Source: Serinibacter arcticus (GTDB lineage Bacteria; Actinomycetota; Actinomycetes; Actinomycetales; Beutenbergiaceae). From it: a stretch of DNA of 64,000 nt. The stretch is from the NCBI RefSeq assembly GCF_004786095.1, contig NZ_RHPJ01000001.1:682001-746000 (forward strand), read 5' to 3'. The position numbers were made by a program, and so were the translations under genes. The notes under the pieces were generated by a model that did not search any database, had not been told where the DNA came from, and saw only the letters and a program-made list of their open reading frames with translations. Positions 25,931-34,561 of the stretch are shown here, in pieces (position 1 is the stretch's first letter; every line of letters starts with the position of its first letter).

Positions 25931-27156
25931 GCGTGTCCTTCCGTGGGGCGCGCGCCGCTGGGGGCGACGGCGGGTGCCGTGCCGCTCGCGGGTGCGCCGT
26001 CGATGGTGGCGGGCAGCTCCTCCGGCTCGGCGGCCGGGATGCGGAGCGTGAACGTCGAGCCGCGCCCCGGCGTCGACCAGACGGTCACCTCGCCACCGTG
26101 GTCGGCGGCGACGTGCTTGACGATGGACAGTCCCAGACCGGTGCCACCGGTCTGGCGGGACCGTGCGGGGTCGACGCGGTAGAAGCGCTCGAACACGCGC
26201 GGCAGGTTCTCGGGATCGATCCCGATCCCCTGGTCGACGACGGCGATCTCCACGAGGTCGTCCTCGCCCCGGCGGACGCCGACGGCGACGCGCGTGCCCG
26301 GTTCGGAGTAGCGCAGCGCGTTGTCCAGCAGGTTGCGCAGCGCGGTGACCAGCAGGCCGGGATCACCCTGGAGCGCGAGGCCGGAGCCGCTGCCCGCGTG
26401 GATCGCGATGTCGCGCGCCGTCGCCTCGACCGAGGCCCGCACGATGGCCTCCGCGACGATCTCGTCGGCCGGGACGGAGCGGGACTCGAGGCTGACGTCG
26501 GCGTCCTGGAGCCGCGAGAGGTCGATGATGTCCTGCACCAGACCCGACAGCCGGCGGGACTCGCTGCCCATCCGCTCGGCGAACATCCGCACGGCCTCGG
26601 GGTCGTCGGCCGCCTCGGTCATGGTCTCGGCGAGCAGGGCGATCGCGCCGACCGGGGTCTTCAGCTCGTGCGAGACGTTCGCGACGAAGTCGCGCCGCAC
26701 GTCGTCGAGCCGGATCTGCGCCGTCCGGTCCTCGGCCAGCACGAGCACCTTGCCCCCCGAGAGCGCGACCACCTGGACCGAGGCGACGAAGCGGCCGGCC
26801 CCGGCGGCGGGACCGCGCGGCAGGGACAGCTGCACCTGGCGGGAACCGCCCTCGATCCGAGCCTCGGCGACGAGCGAGGTGAGCTCGGCGTGGGCGAGGT
26901 GGCCGCCGCGGATGATGCCGAGGGCGTGGGCCGGCGCGCTGGCGCGCAGCACGGCGTCGTCCTCCCCCAGGACCACGGAGGTCGCGGTGAGGTGCGTCAG
27001 GAGGCTGGAGAGGTCGCCGTCGACGTCGGACCCGCCGACGGACGCCGCGCGGCCGGGGCGCAGCGTGCGCTCGCTCGCCCGGAACGCGAGGATGGCGATC
27101 GCCACGACCAGCAGCGCCAGCAGCACGGCGGTCACGACGTTGATCGGGTCACTCAC
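25927..27156 (-). CDS. senX3: Sensor histidine kinase SenX3
   Basis: Sensor kinase of 409 aa. There is one N-terminal transmembrane helix (VTAVLLALLVVAIAILAF), a PAS-like region (about 50-160), a dimerisation/phospho-acceptor helix with His in VSHELKTPVGAI, and a HATPase domain with N-box RNLLDNALRYS, G1 DQGIGID and G2 GGTGLGLSIV. It works with RegX3 and PhoU in phosphate sensing. The GTG start lies 7 nt after a TAACCT box, implying leaderless translation. The Ala/Pro-rich C-terminal tail overlaps regX3 by 4 nt. Confidence 0.93.
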   Translation of the reverse strand: MSDPINVVTAVLLALLVVAIAILAFRASERTLRPGRAASVGGSDVDGDLSSLLTHLTATSVVLGEDDAVLRASAPAHALGIIRGGHLAHAELTSLVAEARIEGGSRQVQLSLPRGPAAGAGRFVASVQVVALSGGKVLVLAEDRTAQIRLDDVRRDFVANVSHELKTPVGAIALLAETMTEAADDPEAVRMFAERMGSESRRLSGLVQDIIDLSRLQDADVSLESRSVPADEIVAEAIVRASVEATARDIAIHAGSGSGLALQGDPGLLVTALRNLLDNALRYSEPGTRVAVGVRRGEDDLVEIAVVDQGIGIDPENLPRVFERFYRVDPARSRQTGGTGLGLSIVKHVAADHGGEVTVWSTPGRGSTFTLRIPAAEPEELPATIDGAPASGTAPAVAPSGARPTEGHA

Positions 27157-27163
27157 GACACCG

Positions 27164-27169
27164 AGGTTA
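27164..27169 (-). promoter_or_regulatory. senX3 -10 box, leaderless
   Basis: TAACCT, 7 nt before the GTG at 27156. Confidence 0.5.
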
Positions 27170-27217
27170 CGGCCGCCCGGGGACCGCCGCCGACCGGGGA
27201 GCGGGGCAGGACCGCGA

Positions 27218-27250
27218 GTTCATCGCGGGATCACCTGTCGTTCACCTCCT
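27218..27250. promoter_or_regulatory. PHO box between senX3 and phoU
   Basis: Three direct repeats with exact 11-bp spacing: GTTCATCGCGG, GATCACCTGTC, GTTCACCTCCT. A weaker fourth unit (GGCCCATCCGT) follows. This matches the actinomycete PHO box, whose 11-nt repeat units begin GTTCAYC. The likely ligand is phosphorylated RegX3, giving control of phoU and autoregulation of senX3-regX3. Confidence 0.75.
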
Positions 27251-27332
27251 GGCCCATCCGTGACAGCATCGTCGTGCCAGTCTCTGCCAGGAAGGCACGG
27301 CCGGCGCGTCCGGACACGATCGAGTAGGAGAC

Positions 27333-28013
27333 ATGGTGCGCGAGATCTTTCGGCAGGACCTGGAGCAGGTCGGTGACGACCTGGTCCTGATGGCGCAGAA
27401 GGTGCGGACCGCCATGCAGGACGCGACCGCGGCCCTCACGACGGGCGACCTCGCCCTCGCCGAGCGCGTGATCGCGGCCGATCGCGAGATCGACCAGGTG
27501 CAGGACTCCCTGGACGCGCAGTGCGTGACGCTGCTCGCCCGCCAGGCCCCCGTGGCCACCGACCTCCGGGTCGTCGTGACCGGGCTGCGCCTCTCGGCCA
27601 CGCTCGAGCGCATGGGCGACCTGGCCCGGCACGTCGCCGAGGTCGCTCGCGGGCGCTACCCCGCCCTCGCCCTGCCGCCGCTGGCGACCGAGCTGTTCGA
27701 CCAGGTCGTGACGGCCGTCAACGCCGTCGCGGACGACGTGGTCAAGCTGCTCGAGGGCCACGACCTCAACCTCGCGAGCCAGGTGCTCGAGGACGACGAC
27801 CAGCTGGACGCCCTGCACAAGGAGACGTTCCGCCTCATGCTGGCCCCGTCCGCGGACGTCTCCGGCCTGTCGGCGCAGCAGCTCGTCGACATCACGCTGC
27901 TCGGCCGCTACTTCGAGCGGTTCGGCGACCACGGCGTCTCCGTCGCCCGCCGCATCATGTTCCTCGTGACCGGCGACCCGTTCGTGCGCGAGGAGCCGCT
28001 CACCACGATCTGA
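27333..28013 (+). CDS. phoU: Phosphate signalling protein PhoU
   Basis: Cytoplasmic protein of 226 aa made of two three-helix PhoU bundles. Each bundle carries the metal-binding pattern seen as ERVIAADREIDQVQDSLD and, in the second half, FERFGDHGVSVARRI. PhoU represses the Pho response by acting between the Pst transporter and the SenX3-type kinase. A GGAG-containing ribosome binding site precedes the ATG (TAGGAGAC), and the PHO box lies 83-115 nt upstream. No pst genes are present in the window. Confidence 0.94.
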   Translation: MVREIFRQDLEQVGDDLVLMAQKVRTAMQDATAALTTGDLALAERVIAADREIDQVQDSLDAQCVTLLARQAPVATDLRVVVTGLRLSATLERMGDLARHVAEVARGRYPALALPPLATELFDQVVTAVNAVADDVVKLLEGHDLNLASQVLEDDDQLDALHKETFRLMLAPSADVSGLSAQQLVDITLLGRYFERFGDHGVSVARRIMFLVTGDPFVREEPLTTI

Positions 28014-28028
28014 GCGTCCCGCAGCACG

Positions 28029-28065
28029 ACGAAGGCCCCCGTCCGGTTCGGACGGGGGCCTTCGT
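28029..28065. terminator. Terminator between phoU and gpmA
   Basis: 17-bp perfect stem ACGAAGGCCCCCGTCCG and its complement around GTT, between convergent genes. Confidence 0.85.
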
Positions 28066-28099
28066 GCGTTCTCGGCGTACGTGCTCGGTGTGCGGGGCG

Positions 28100-28837
28100 T
28101 CAGCGTCCCTGGTTGGCGACGGCGGCGATCGCCGCGGCTGCCGCGTCGGCGTCGAGGTAGGTGCCGCCGGCCTTGACGGGCACGAGGTTGTCGTCGAGCT
28201 CGTAGACCAGGGGGATGCCGGTGGGGACGTTGAGGCCGGCGATCGTCGCGTCGTCGATCCCGTCGAGGTGCTTGATGATCGCGCGGAGCGAGTTGCCGTG
28301 CGCGGCCACCATGACGGTCTTGCCGTCCTTAAGGTCGGGCACGACGGCGCTCTCCCAGTAGGGCAGCGCGCGGACGAGCACCTGGGCCAGAGCCTCGGCG
28401 CGCGGGATCGGCTCACCGGCGTAGCGGGCCTCGCTGTCCTGGGAGTACTCGGAGCCCAGCTCGATGTCCGGCGGCGGGACGTCGTAGGAGCGGCGCCAGA
28501 GCATGAACTGCTCCTCGCCGTACTCCTCGAGCGTCTGCTTCTTGTCCTTGCCCTGGAGCGCACCGTAGTGGCGCTCGTTCAGGCGCCAGGAGCGCTTGGT
28601 CTCGATCCAGTGGCGGTCGGCGGAGTCGAGGGCGAGGTTCGCCGTCGTGATCGCGCGCCGCAGGAGGGACGTGTGCACGACGTCCGGGAGGATGCCGGCC
28701 TCGGCCAGCAGGCGACCGCCGCGCTTGGCCTCCTCCACGCCCTTCTCGGACAGGGCCACGTCCACCCAGCCGGTGAACAGGTTCTTCGCGTTCCACTCGC
28801 TCTCGCCGTGGCGGAGCAGTACCAGGGTGTAGGTCAT
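28100..28837 (-). CDS. gpmA: 2,3-bisphosphoglycerate-dependent phosphoglycerate mutase
   Basis: Glycolytic/gluconeogenic mutase of 245 aa that interconverts 3- and 2-phosphoglycerate. The catalytic motif [10 protein letters not shown] has the phospho-His at residue 10. Substrate-binding [11 protein letters not shown] and [12 protein letters not shown], and the second His in [18 protein letters not shown], are all present. GGAGG lies 4 nt before the ATG at 28837. Confidence 0.95.
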   Translation of the reverse strand: MTYTLVLLRHGESEWNAKNLFTGWVDVALSEKGVEEAKRGGRLLAEAGILPDVVHTSLLRRAITTANLALDSADRHWIETKRSWRLNERHYGALQGKDKKQTLEEYGEEQFMLWRRSYDVPPPDIELGSEYSQDSEARYAGEPIPRAEALAQVLVRALPYWESAVVPDLKDGKTVMVAAHGNSLRAIIKHLDGIDDATIAGLNVPTGIPLVYELDDNLVPVKAGGTYLDADAAAAAIAAVANQGR

Positions 28838-28898
28838 GCCTCCATCATGGCGCACGACGGCGGAGCGCGCCCGCGACGCTCGCGCACGATGCTCGCGC

Positions 28899-28939
28899 AC
28901 GACGAAGGCCCGCACCCTCGTGGGGCGCGGGCCTGTCGT
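28899..28939 (-). terminator. Terminator after lsr2
   Basis: Two-part hairpin: outer ACGAC/GTCGT, then AGGCCCGC/GCGGGCCT and inner CCC/GGG. It lies 26 nt after the lsr2 stop. Confidence 0.65.
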
Positions 28940-28964
28940 CGTGGGCCTCGCGGCCGTCGTGTGC

Positions 28965-29297
28965 CTAGTTCGCGGCCTCGTAGGCCTCGCGCACCTCGGC
29001 CGGGATCCGGCCCCGCTCGCTCACCGTGTGGCCGTTGTCGGCGGCCCAGGCACGGATCGTGGAGGCGTCCGAGCCCCGCGAGGCGCGGGCGCGGCCACGG
29101 GGAGCCGATGCGGCCTTGCGGCCACCGGCGCGACGCGCCTGTCCCACCCAGGGGGCGAGAGCGTCACGAAGCTTGGCCGCGTTGGAGTCGGACAGGTCGA
29201 TCTCGTAGGTCGCCCCGTCCAGACCGAAGGTCACGGTCTCGTCGGCGTCCCCGCCGTCGATGTCGTCCACGAGGACGACGCTCACTCGCTGCACCAT
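28965..29297 (-). CDS. lsr2: Nucleoid-associated protein Lsr2
   Basis: H-NS-like xenogeneic silencer of 110 aa that bridges AT-rich DNA. The N-terminal dimerisation domain contains [16 protein letters not shown] and a second beta-strand region. A linker rich in Arg/Ala follows, then the C-terminal DNA-binding domain with the minor-groove hook in ERGRIPAEV. The ATG at 29297 is chosen because GGAGGAGA lies just upstream and the protein begins MVQRV as in the family. Its place beside lysS matches Rv3597c/Rv3598c. Confidence 0.95.
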   Translation of the reverse strand: MVQRVSVVLVDDIDGGDADETVTFGLDGATYEIDLSDSNAAKLRDALAPWVGQARRAGGRKAASAPRGRARASRGSDASTIRAWAADNGHTVSERGRIPAEVREAYEAAN

Positions 29298-29347
29298 CAG
29301 GGTCTCCTCCTGTTCGCATTCCGGCGATTCCCGGAGAATGCGGCACC

Positions 29348-29376
29348 ACCCTGCCAACGAAATAGGGTGAAGTCAA
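29348..29376 (-). promoter_or_regulatory. lsr2 promoter
   Basis: TTGACT (-35, 29371-29376) and CAGGGT (-10, 29348-29353) separated by 17 bp, giving a leader of about 45 nt with a GGAGGAGA ribosome binding site. The region is less GC-rich than its surroundings. Confidence 0.5.
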
Positions 29377-29419
29377 TGCGACGCGCACCCTGTCGAAGAC
29401 TTAACGCGACGAGAACGAA

Positions 29420-29578
29420 TTACGGGGCGGATTTGCGCTTGAGCTCCTGGTCCTCGCGGGCGCGGGCGGTCCGTTCACGACGGTCGGCGAGAATCATGGA
29501 ACGAACGACGACGACGAAGACCGCGAGCACCCCGACCGAGGGGACGAGCGCCCCGAGATTGGCCCAGAGATCCGACAT
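29420..29578 (-). CDS. Small single-pass membrane protein (52 aa)
   Basis: Short protein starting MSDLWANLGALVPSVGVL. One hydrophobic helix (about residues 8-28) is followed by a strongly basic, charged tail (ADRRERTARAREDQELKRK), so the C-terminus should lie in the cytoplasm. The start codon is 10 nt after the lysS stop, consistent with co-transcription. It has the composition and gene-like reading expected of a real small protein. It resembles short hypothetical membrane proteins found next to lysS in related Micrococcales. Function unknown. Confidence 0.65.
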   Translation of the reverse strand: MSDLWANLGALVPSVGVLAVFVVVVRSMILADRRERTARAREDQELKRKSAP

Positions 29579-29588
29579 GCTCGCCAGC

Positions 29589-31175
29589 CTACGCCCGGTG
29601 CGCGGGAGCGCCCGACGACGTCGGCTTGATCAGCGGGAACAGGATCGTCTCCCGGATCCCGCGTCCGGTGAGCGCCATCAGCAGGCGGTCGACGCCCATG
29701 CCCATGCCGCCCATCGGCGGCAGCGCGTGCTCGACGGCGCGCAGGAAGTCCTCGTCCAGGCGCATCGCCTCGGGGTCGCCGGCCGCGGCGAGCAGCGCCT
29801 GCGCCTCGAACCGCTGGCGCTGGACGACCGGGTCGATGAGCTCGGAGTACCCGGTCGCGAGCTCGAAGCCCCGGATGTAGAGGTCCCACTTCTCCGTGAC
29901 CCCGGGCTTGCTGCGGTGTGCGCGCGTGAGCGGCGAGGTGTCCACCGGGAAGTCCCGCACGAAGGTCGGGGCGTGCAGGTGGTCGCCCACGAGGTGCTCG
30001 AACAGCTCCTCGGCGACCTTGCCCGGCGTCGGCGCCCTGCCGCTGACGTCGAGGCCGAGGGCGGCCGCGTGCCGCTGCAGCTCGGCGAGCGGGACCTGGG
30101 GAGTGATCTCCTCGCCCAGGGCGTGCGAGACGGCGTCGTACAGCGAGACCTGCGCCCACTCGCCCCCGACGTCGTAGGGCGAACCGTCCGCCAGCGTCAG
30201 CTCGGTGGTGCCGAAGACGTTCTGCGCCGCCTCCTGCACGAGCCCGCGCGTCATGTCGGCGATGCCGTCGTAGTCCGTCCACGCCTCGTACGCCTCCATC
30301 GCGGAGAACTCCGGACTGTGCGAGGAGTCGACACCCTCGTTTCGGAAATTGCGCCCGATCTCGTAGACGCGGTCCACTCCGCCGACCACGGCCTGCTTCA
30401 GGAAAAGCTCCGTAGCAATACGCAGGTAGAGGGCGACGTCGAATGCGTTCATGTGTGTCACGAAAGGCCGGGCGGCGGCTCCGCCGGCCAGCGTCTGGAG
30501 CGTCGGGGTCTCCACCTCGAGATATCCGCGGTCGTGGAAGGACTCGCGCAGGGAGCGCATCACGCCGGCGCGCACCCGGACCATGTCGCGTGCGTCGGGG
30601 CGCGCGATGAGGTCGAGGTAGCGACGGCGCACGCGCGTCTCCTCGCTGGTCTCCTTGTGCATCGTCGGCAGCGGACGCAGCGCCTTGGAGGCCAGCTGCC
30701 ACGTGCTCGCCATGATCGAGAGCTCGCCACGGCGCGAGCTGATGACCCGGCCCGAGGCGAACAGGAAGTCGCCGAGGTCGATGTCGGTCTTGAACGCGGC
30801 CAGGGACTCCTCACCGACCTCGGCGAGCGACAGCATGACCTGGAGGGTGCGCCCCTCGCCGTCGGTGATCGAGACGAAGCAGAGCTTCCCGGTGTTGCGC
30901 AGGTGCACCACGCGGCCGGCGACGCCGACGACGTCGTCGGTCTCCTGGCCCTGCTCGAGGTGGGCGTAGCCCGCGCGGACGGCCTCGACGGTCGTCGTCA
31001 CGGGGACCTCGACCGGGTACGGCTCGATCCCCTGCGCCAGCAGGCGCTCACGCTTCTCCTTGCGGACCCTGACCTGCTCGGGGTCGGCGGTGCCGGCCTC
31101 GGCATCGATGTCGAGGTCGACGTCGGTCTCGGCGGGCGGCTCGATCGGGTCTGGGGTGCGGGGCGCGTCGGTCAC
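29589..31175 (-). CDS. lysS: Lysyl-tRNA synthetase (class II)
   Basis: Class II aminoacyl-tRNA synthetase of 528 aa. The first 35 residues are a disordered acidic extension. The OB-fold anticodon-binding domain (about 75-180) has [19 protein letters not shown]. Motif 2 is [11 protein letters not shown], and motif 3 is [15 protein letters not shown]. The GTG start lies 6 nt after a TAGGAT box, so it is likely leaderless. The 52-aa membrane protein gene follows. In mycobacteria coaX and panD lie between panC and lysS, but here there is only 48 bp. Confidence 0.95.
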   Translation of the reverse strand: MTDAPRTPDPIEPPAETDVDLDIDAEAGTADPEQVRVRKEKRERLLAQGIEPYPVEVPVTTTVEAVRAGYAHLEQGQETDDVVGVAGRVVHLRNTGKLCFVSITDGEGRTLQVMLSLAEVGEESLAAFKTDIDLGDFLFASGRVISSRRGELSIMASTWQLASKALRPLPTMHKETSEETRVRRRYLDLIARPDARDMVRVRAGVMRSLRESFHDRGYLEVETPTLQTLAGGAAARPFVTHMNAFDVALYLRIATELFLKQAVVGGVDRVYEIGRNFRNEGVDSSHSPEFSAMEAYEAWTDYDGIADMTRGLVQEAAQNVFGTTELTLADGSPYDVGGEWAQVSLYDAVSHALGEEITPQVPLAELQRHAAALGLDVSGRAPTPGKVAEELFEHLVGDHLHAPTFVRDFPVDTSPLTRAHRSKPGVTEKWDLYIRGFELATGYSELIDPVVQRQRFEAQALLAAAGDPEAMRLDEDFLRAVEHALPPMGGMGMGVDRLLMALTGRGIRETILFPLIKPTSSGAPAHRA

Positions 31176-31181
31176 CCCGCG

Positions 31182-31187
31182 ATCCTA
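31182..31187 (-). promoter_or_regulatory. lysS -10 box, leaderless
   Basis: TAGGAT, 6 nt before the GTG at 31175. Confidence 0.5.
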
Positions 31188-31223
31188 CCGAGGCGCTTCC
31201 GGACGACCCCGCCCGCTTCCGCG

Positions 31224-33065
31224 TCAGCGGGGCCGGGCGCCGAGGACGACGGTCGTGGTGTCGATCAGCCGGACGCCGTCCACCACGGCGGCGACGACGT
31301 AGGTCGCCTCGCGCACGCCGGGGGTCGCGGCGGGGTCGTCGCCGTCGCCGTCGAGCGGCAGGAACGTCCCGGGGTCGACGAGGTCCGCATAGTCCAGCGC
31401 CACGCCGTCGGCGTCCGCCACCTCCGCCCTGGCCGCCCGCAGCACGTCGGCGACGGTGCCGCCGGCGCGCGCGATCCGCTCCGCTGCCGCGACGGAGCGG
31501 GAGAGCGCCAGGGCGCTGTCCCGGCCCACCGAGGAGAGGCGGGCGTTCCTGCTGGACATCGCGAGGCCGTCGCTCTCGCGTGCGACCGGCGCGGCCAGCA
31601 CCCACAGCGGCATGTCCAGGGCGGCCACCATCCCGCGCACGAGGGCGAGCTGCTGCGCGTCCTTCTGCCCGAACACCGCGACGTCCGGGGCCGTGAGGTG
31701 CAGCAGCTTGGCCACGACGGTCAGCACGCCGTCGAAGTGCCCGGGCCGGGAGGCGCCCTCGTAGCGGTGCGCCACCGGTCCGGCGACCACGGTCGCGGCG
31801 CGATCGGACGTTCCGCCCGGGTACATCTCCTCGGCCGACGGCGCGAACACCACGTCGGGGGCCTCGGGTCCCAACGAGGCGAGCGCCGCGAGGTCGGCCT
31901 CCAGCGTCCGCGGGTAGGCCGCGAGGTCGCCGGCGTCCCCGAACTGGGTGGGGTTGACGAAGATCGTGACGACCACGTGCCGCGCGGCGGTGCGGGCCGC
32001 CCGCACGAGGCTCAGGTGGCCCTCGTGCAGCGCCCCCATCGTCATCACGACGGCGACCTCGTCCGTCAGCGTGGCGCGCACGGCCCGCAGCTCGGCGCGG
32101 GTGTGGACGACGGCGGTCGACGCGGACGGCGATGCCGCCGTCGCGGCGCCTGTGGCGCCTGTGGCGCCCGTGAGACCGGGGTGCTCCCGCAGCAGCCGCG
32201 TCAGGGTGGCGGCCTCGGCGTCGTCGATCCGCCCCTGCTCGCGCGCGAGCAGGGTGGTCGAACGCGCCAGCGCCCGGTAGGACCGCAGCGTCTCGAGGTG
32301 GTCCGGCTCCCCGGCGAGCGCCGCGAGGTGACCGGCGACCGTGCCGGCGTCGCCGCGGCTGACCGGTCCGGTCAGCGCCTGCGCACCCGAGGTGAGCGCG
32401 CTGTCGAGCGCGGCGCGGGTGAGGGGGCCGAGGAGGCGCGCGCCGTCGTCGACCCGCGCCTGCGCGAGCACGCGCTCGGCCTGCACCACGAGCGTGACGA
32501 GGTGGTTGCTCGCGTGGCTGAGGGCCGCGTGGTAGGCCCCTCGCGCCGCCTCGGGGATGAGGACGGGTTCGCCGCCGATCTCGACCACGAGCGCCTGCCC
32601 GATCGGGAGGACGGGCGCGGGGGCCGTGACCGCGAACGGGGCACCCTCCAGCCGGGACAGGTCGAGCGACGTCCCGCTGAACGTCATCGCGGGGTGGATC
32701 GCGAGCGGGATCGCGCCCGCCTGCAGCGCGGGCCGCAGCACCTCCACGCCGTGGCGACCGCTCGTGTGCAGCACGATCTGTCCGGCCCGGAACCCGCCCT
32801 GGTCGGCGATCCACGCCGCGACCTGGCCGATGGCGTCGTCCGGCACGGTCAGCAGCACGAGATCGGCGGCGCGCGCGACGTCGACCATGTCCCGCACCGG
32901 GACCCCGGTCAGCATGGTGTCGATGCGTTCGAGCGACTCGGGCGAGCCGCCGCTCGCGGCGACCACCTCGTGGCCGACCTGGCGCAGGGCGCTGCCGAGC
33001 ACGGCACCGACCCTGCCCGCTCCGACGATTCCGACGGCGAGACGTCCCGGCCTGGCGTGGTTCAC
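31224..33065 (-). CDS. panC: DUF2520/Rossmann protein fused to pantoate--beta-alanine ligase
   Basis: Bifunctional-looking protein of 613 aa. About residues 1-300 form a Rossmann domain (VGIVGAGRVGAVLGSAL) plus a DUF2520 helical domain (ALSHASNHLVTLVVQAERVL), related to ketopantoate reductase-like dehydrogenases. From about residue 318 to the end is a full PanC: MGALHEGHLSLVR (HIGH-like), VNPTQFG, FGQKDAQQL and SMSSRNARL-type elements. PanC condenses pantoate with beta-alanine using ATP. The two halves are separate neighbours in mycobacteria (Rv3603c, Rv3602c). An Ala/Thr/Ser linker (GATGATGAATAAS) joins them. The GTG start overlaps the sensor kinase gene by 4 nt. Confidence 0.9.
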   Translation of the reverse strand: MNHARPGRLAVGIVGAGRVGAVLGSALRQVGHEVVAASGGSPESLERIDTMLTGVPVRDMVDVARAADLVLLTVPDDAIGQVAAWIADQGGFRAGQIVLHTSGRHGVEVLRPALQAGAIPLAIHPAMTFSGTSLDLSRLEGAPFAVTAPAPVLPIGQALVVEIGGEPVLIPEAARGAYHAALSHASNHLVTLVVQAERVLAQARVDDGARLLGPLTRAALDSALTSGAQALTGPVSRGDAGTVAGHLAALAGEPDHLETLRSYRALARSTTLLAREQGRIDDAEAATLTRLLREHPGLTGATGATGAATAASPSASTAVVHTRAELRAVRATLTDEVAVVMTMGALHEGHLSLVRAARTAARHVVVTIFVNPTQFGDAGDLAAYPRTLEADLAALASLGPEAPDVVFAPSAEEMYPGGTSDRAATVVAGPVAHRYEGASRPGHFDGVLTVVAKLLHLTAPDVAVFGQKDAQQLALVRGMVAALDMPLWVLAAPVARESDGLAMSSRNARLSSVGRDSALALSRSVAAAERIARAGGTVADVLRAARAEVADADGVALDYADLVDPGTFLPLDGDGDDPAATPGVREATYVVAAVVDGVRLIDTTTVVLGARPR

Positions 33066-34561
33066 GGCCCCATTCTCGCGCCTGCGCCACCGTCCGGTGC
33101 GCCGGACGCCGGGAGCACGACGCTCACGAGGGTGCGTCCGGGCTCGGAGTCGAGCGTGATCGTGCCGCCGTGGGCCGTGACGATCGCCTCGACGATCGCG
33201 AGACCGAGCCCCGTGGAGCGGGTCGCGCCGTCGCCGCCCGTGCGCGCGGCGTCGCCGCGCGAGAAGCGGTCGAAGATCGTCGCCTGCTGCTCGGCCGGGA
33301 CGCCGGGGCCGTCGTCGAGGACGATCAGCGTGACGACGTCGCCCGCGCGCCGGACGCCGAGCCTCACCGTGGTGCCCGGCGGGGTGTGGACGCGGGCGTT
33401 GGCGAGCAGGTTGACCAGCACCTGACGCAGGCGCGCCTCGTCGCCGCGGACCCTGAGGCGTTCCGGGTCGACGTCCCCGGCCAGGTCGAGCCGCCACGTG
33501 TGGCCCCGGCCGGCGGCGTGCGCGTCTGACACCGCGTCGGCGGCGAGCGCGACGACGTCGACGTCCTGCTCGACGATCTCGCGGCCCGCGTCCAGGCGCG
33601 CGAGCAGCAGGAGGTCCTCGACGAGGGCCTGCATGCGGCGGCTCTCGGACGCGACGCGGGTGACGGCGTGCGCGGAGTCCTCGCTCAGGTCGCCGTGGCG
33701 CAGCACGAGCTCGGAGTAGCCACGGATCGAGGCCAGCGGCGTGCGCAGCTCGTGGCTCGCGTCGGCGACGAACTGCCGCACCTGCTGCTCGCTCGCGTGC
33801 CGCGCGGCGAGCGACGTCTCGACGTGACCGAGCAGGCGGTTCAGGGCGGCACCGACCTGCCCGACCTCGGTCCGGGGGTCGGTGTCGCCGTCGGGCACGC
33901 GCTCGTCCAGGGCGACGGCGCCGCGGTCCAGCGGGAGCTCGGCCACACGGGTGGCCGTCTGGGCGACGCGGTCCAGCGGACGCAGGGACCGTCGCACGAG
34001 CGCCGTCGCGACCGCTGCGGCGAGCAGGACGGCGACGACGCCGACGACGACCTCGACGAGCACGTAGCCCCGGAGCGTGCCGGCGGAGTCGTCCCAGGGC
34101 AGCGCGGTCACGACGCTCGTGCCGTCGTCCCGGCCGACGGTGACGGCGCGATAGGTGCCGAGCCCGTTGACGTGGACCCAGGAGGGGCGATCGCCCGCGG
34201 TGAGCACCGCGGCGGCCTGCGCGGGGTCGAGCTCCCGGAGCTGCGCGTCGTCGTCGAGGTAGCCGGCGCTCACGACCTCGCCGTCGCGCACCTCCACGAC
34301 CACCGTGCCGACGGCCTGGCCGCGGACGTTGAGGCCGGGCGGGCCCCCGTCCCAGCCGGGCGGCGGGTCGGGATAGCCGCCGGGGTCAACGTCCGCGCCC
34401 CTGCCGCGGTCGCTCGCGGCGACGAGCGAGCCGTCGAGGCGGCCGAGGAGCTCGGAGCGCAGGCTGAGCGCCGACAGCACACCGAGGATGACGGCGACCA
34501 GCAGCGCGACGAGTCCGACCAGGGCGATGAGCTGCGTGCGGAGGCGGCGGGGACGCCTCAC
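33062..34561 (-). CDS. Two-component sensor histidine kinase
   Basis: Membrane sensor of 499 aa. TM1 (LIALVGLVALLVAVILGVLSAL) is followed by an extracytoplasmic domain of about 150 residues rich in Gly/Pro/Asp. TM2 (VEVVVGVVAVLLAAAVATALV), a HAMP domain, the phospho-His in DASHELRTPLASIRGY, and a HATPase domain (N-box LVNLLANARVH, G1 DDGPGVP, G2 STGLGLAIVEAI) come next. The gene overlaps the upstream response regulator by 4 nt. The paired regulator resembles TrcR/TcrX types. The signal is unknown. The downstream 4-nt overlap with the panC fusion puts all three genes in one operon. Confidence 0.92.
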   Translation of the reverse strand: MRRPRRLRTQLIALVGLVALLVAVILGVLSALSLRSELLGRLDGSLVAASDRGRGADVDPGGYPDPPPGWDGGPPGLNVRGQAVGTVVVEVRDGEVVSAGYLDDDAQLRELDPAQAAAVLTAGDRPSWVHVNGLGTYRAVTVGRDDGTSVVTALPWDDSAGTLRGYVLVEVVVGVVAVLLAAAVATALVRRSLRPLDRVAQTATRVAELPLDRGAVALDERVPDGDTDPRTEVGQVGAALNRLLGHVETSLAARHASEQQVRQFVADASHELRTPLASIRGYSELVLRHGDLSEDSAHAVTRVASESRRMQALVEDLLLLARLDAGREIVEQDVDVVALAADAVSDAHAAGRGHTWRLDLAGDVDPERLRVRGDEARLRQVLVNLLANARVHTPPGTTVRLGVRRAGDVVTLIVLDDGPGVPAEQQATIFDRFSRGDAARTGGDGATRSTGLGLAIVEAIVTAHGGTITLDSEPGRTLVSVVLPASGAPDGGAGARMGP

